Source: Sipunculus nudus (lineage: Eukaryota; Annelida; Sipuncula; Golfingiida; Sipunculidae). Taken from it: a DNA stretch of 64,000 bases. The stretch is taken from positions 3,535,741 through 3,599,740 of the forward strand of contig CM049318.1 of NCBI GenBank assembly GCA_026874595.1. The letters run 5' to 3'. Both the position numbers and the translations under genes were made by a program. How positions within the stretch are numbered: the first letter of the stretch is position 1; the number at the start of each line of letters is the position of its first letter. Positions 62,360-64,000 of the stretch are shown here, piece after piece. The notes beneath the pieces were generated by a model. The model did not search any database, had not been told where the DNA came from, and saw only the letters and a list, made by a program, of their open reading frames with translations.

Positions 62360-62784
62360 TATCCGGAAAATGAAAAATCTAGATAATAATGTCAGACATA
62401 CGATATATCGGTTTCATAATGATTCCTGCATACCTGTGGACTGTAGGCTATCACTAAGTGATATCTCGAAATATCTCGTTTGACGAGATATTACACGAGA
62501 TATTGCGAGACTTGTAATATAATCAAATAGCACTCCTTGTATGCTACCTGATGCAAAAAAAACTAGACCTCTGTAGCTTTAAAACTGACAAAGTAAGAAA
62601 AATAAGACCACTTATTTTCAAATATCAACACTTTCCCCCGAAAATGCGTTACCATGGTTTACGCAAATTGAGTCAGCTACACACCAGAAGACAGGCCTTG
62701 GAATGACGATTAAAATGAGCTACAGTTGAAGAAGAAACGACTAAGAATCACACAGATATGAAGAAAAAACCGTTTTGTATACTT

Positions 62785-63010
62785 GTGATGACCTTGACCT
62801 TGACCTTGACCTTTGACCTATATTGACCAAAAACAATAGGCTCCTGTCATTTTAAATTTTTCCATCAACTGTTTAAGTTTTAAAGCGATTGCTGCAAAAT
62901 TGCGACCTGTAGAGAGGGAACAGACAAACGGACAGACAGACATACAGACAGACAAATAGACATCCGCGACTGACCAACAAGCTTGCCGAAATCGGAGATT
63001 TCCGGCAAGC
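62785..63010 (+). mobile_element. Diverged relative of the satellite-embedded element
   Basis: After four gaccttgac-type units come ccaaaaacaataggctcc, ttaagttttaaagcgatt, gctgcaaaattgcgacctgt, then gacaaacggacagacagaca. A hairpin closes it, gcttgccgaaatc paired with gatttccggcaagc (62981-63010, one bulge). The core words and the order core, GACA run, hairpin are those of the three elements in the satellite. The hairpin sequence differs completely and no satellite monomer is attached. Confidence 0.75.
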
Positions 63011-63153
63011 AATAAACTGACTGATTTTTTTCAGTCACATTGACAAGTGCCTGAAAATTTACGTTTTTGATATATTATCTGAGTGAATCAGGCACTTTGT
63101 ACATTGAATGAAAATTTCGGACAATTTACAAATTGACGGCTTTTACATATTAA
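63011..63153. mobile_element. Palindromic MITE, copy 2 (inverted)
   Basis: aataaactgactgattt, caagtgcctgaaaattt, gagtgaatcaggcac and tttacaaattgac match the reverse complement of 56036-56197. It abuts the hairpin of the preceding element. Confidence 0.6.
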
Positions 63154-64000
63154 ACTTAAAACGTTTAGATTTAATGTATATCTTAGACCCGTATGCTTGA
63201 AACACTCTGTCAAAGGGCCATGATTTTTAATATAAAACTGTTAAATATAGACTGCAGCTGACGTGAGCAAGAGGTTCAGTGTTATTGAATTGGAGGAGAC
63301 GGGACTCTCGTGTGTGACGTCGTGAGACGGGGGCATAACGAGATTCTATAGGACGCCCATCAAATCTGGCGGGAAGAAATGTCGTCTGCCACCGGGTCAT
63401 GACATGGAGCGCATGAGCCTTGCTGGTCGTCATGGAAGCTAACTAACACTCTGTCATGTTTGTTTCTTCATAATATATCTTGTCATCCGGATTCATTCAT
63501 CGCAAAGTATATCAAATGCACTCTACTTGACAGTGGTTGTCACATTTCCCTTTGCCATCCCTGTATCGTGGCGACTCTCCTAAGTAGAGACTTGATGTAA
63601 TCCAATATTTATTAGACAAAAAAAACACAAATGCAAAGGTCTTAGTGGGATTTAGGGTAACACAGGTAAACAATTTTTTATGTATCATTTTCATTGAAGG
63701 TCCCATATGGACCATTTAGCTTGCGTGTGCCTCTTCATACACAAATACAAATTAAGGGGGGGGGGGGGGGAGGATGAGACAGAAGCAGATAGAAAGAAAT
63801 TTAAACAAGGAGATCAGGTCTATAAAACAAATTATTCAGACGTTCGACACGTTGAATATATTGAACATTATTCTGTAAATAAATACGCATATATCCAGAG
63901 TTATACGACGATTAAATGTTTTATCTCTATTCAATGAACAGGTCAAAATAGTAGTGGTTATATATATTTACCATAACCCGTTATCTTACTATAATTTGAG
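63154..64000. other. No recognised feature
   Basis: Short open frames only, plus a G-run at about 63756-63770. The less AT-rich patch at 63240-63440 has an open minus-strand frame with no domain I recognise. Confidence 0.45.

Larger units (their letters stand above)
60650..62440 (+). repeat. ~325-bp tandem array, about 5.5 units
   Basis: Each unit has, in order: a cagcgccccctagcgg-type word, ccagtttcaaaaggattcct, a ctgtagattgctatatgtaa word, caagcaccagcaagcaggcg, gacagacatactgacaa, and gaagaaaataagctatagtt then ttttggagatatggc. Unit spacing measured at the first word is about 299, 332, 316, 328 and 325 bp. The units differ at many sites, so the array is old. Minus-strand open frames in several units (with a CLSVVLKFA-like word) are artefacts of the GACA stretch. 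Confidence 0.9.

Overview
This window is eukaryotic, AT-rich and gene-poor. I found no host protein-coding gene, tRNA or rRNA that I can support; almost everything recognisable is repetitive or mobile DNA. The repeat content suggests a lophotrochozoan, most likely a bivalve mollusc. The pointers are a tRNA-derived SINE with the 'ttttctccgggttctccggtttcctcc' type core (read in two pieces), GACA-rich elements ending in hairpins that resemble the bivalve pearl/Helitron-associated family, repeats carrying CAGCGCCCCCTAGCGGCC, and a decayed Jockey/CR1-like LINE. The species assignment is inference, not observation.

Region 1 (1-16040): a satellite of about 500 monomers, each about 32 bp, that runs off the left edge of the window. 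Monomer variants form blocks, and the blocks form higher-order repeats of about 4.67 and 3.96 kb, each anchored by one copy of a ~275-bp hairpin-ended element. The right third is a 2,458-bp segment present twice in tandem, with indel-sensitive landmarks exactly in register.

Region 2 (16041-21252): unique AT-rich DNA, a degenerate GTCG-rich block, and a complete ~1.94-kb non-autonomous transposon with 14-bp perfect terminal inverted repeats and a TAA duplication (PIF/Harbinger-like).

Region 3 (21253-55433): mostly unrecognised AT-rich sequence. Scattered through it are fold-back elements and MITEs, two SINE copies, an ancient three-copy local duplication (31.4-35.2 kb), a 204-bp tandem duplication, a 26-bp SacI-containing minisatellite, a 21-bp tandem repeat, a CAGA-rich tract and several dispersed repeat pairs.

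Region 4 (55434-63153): a mobile-element cluster. It holds a 127-bp Helitron-like mini-element, a 17-bp tandem array, a palindromic MITE, a broken LINE (endonuclease plus part of the reverse transcriptase) nested inside an older repeat, a ~325-bp tandem array carrying CTCF-like motifs, and a diverged relative of the element embedded in the satellite. The last 850 bp show nothing recognisable.

No genes work together here in a pathway sense. The coherent story is repeat dynamics: Helitron-like ends, satellite growth by segmental duplication, nested insertions and repeat-borne protein-binding motifs.
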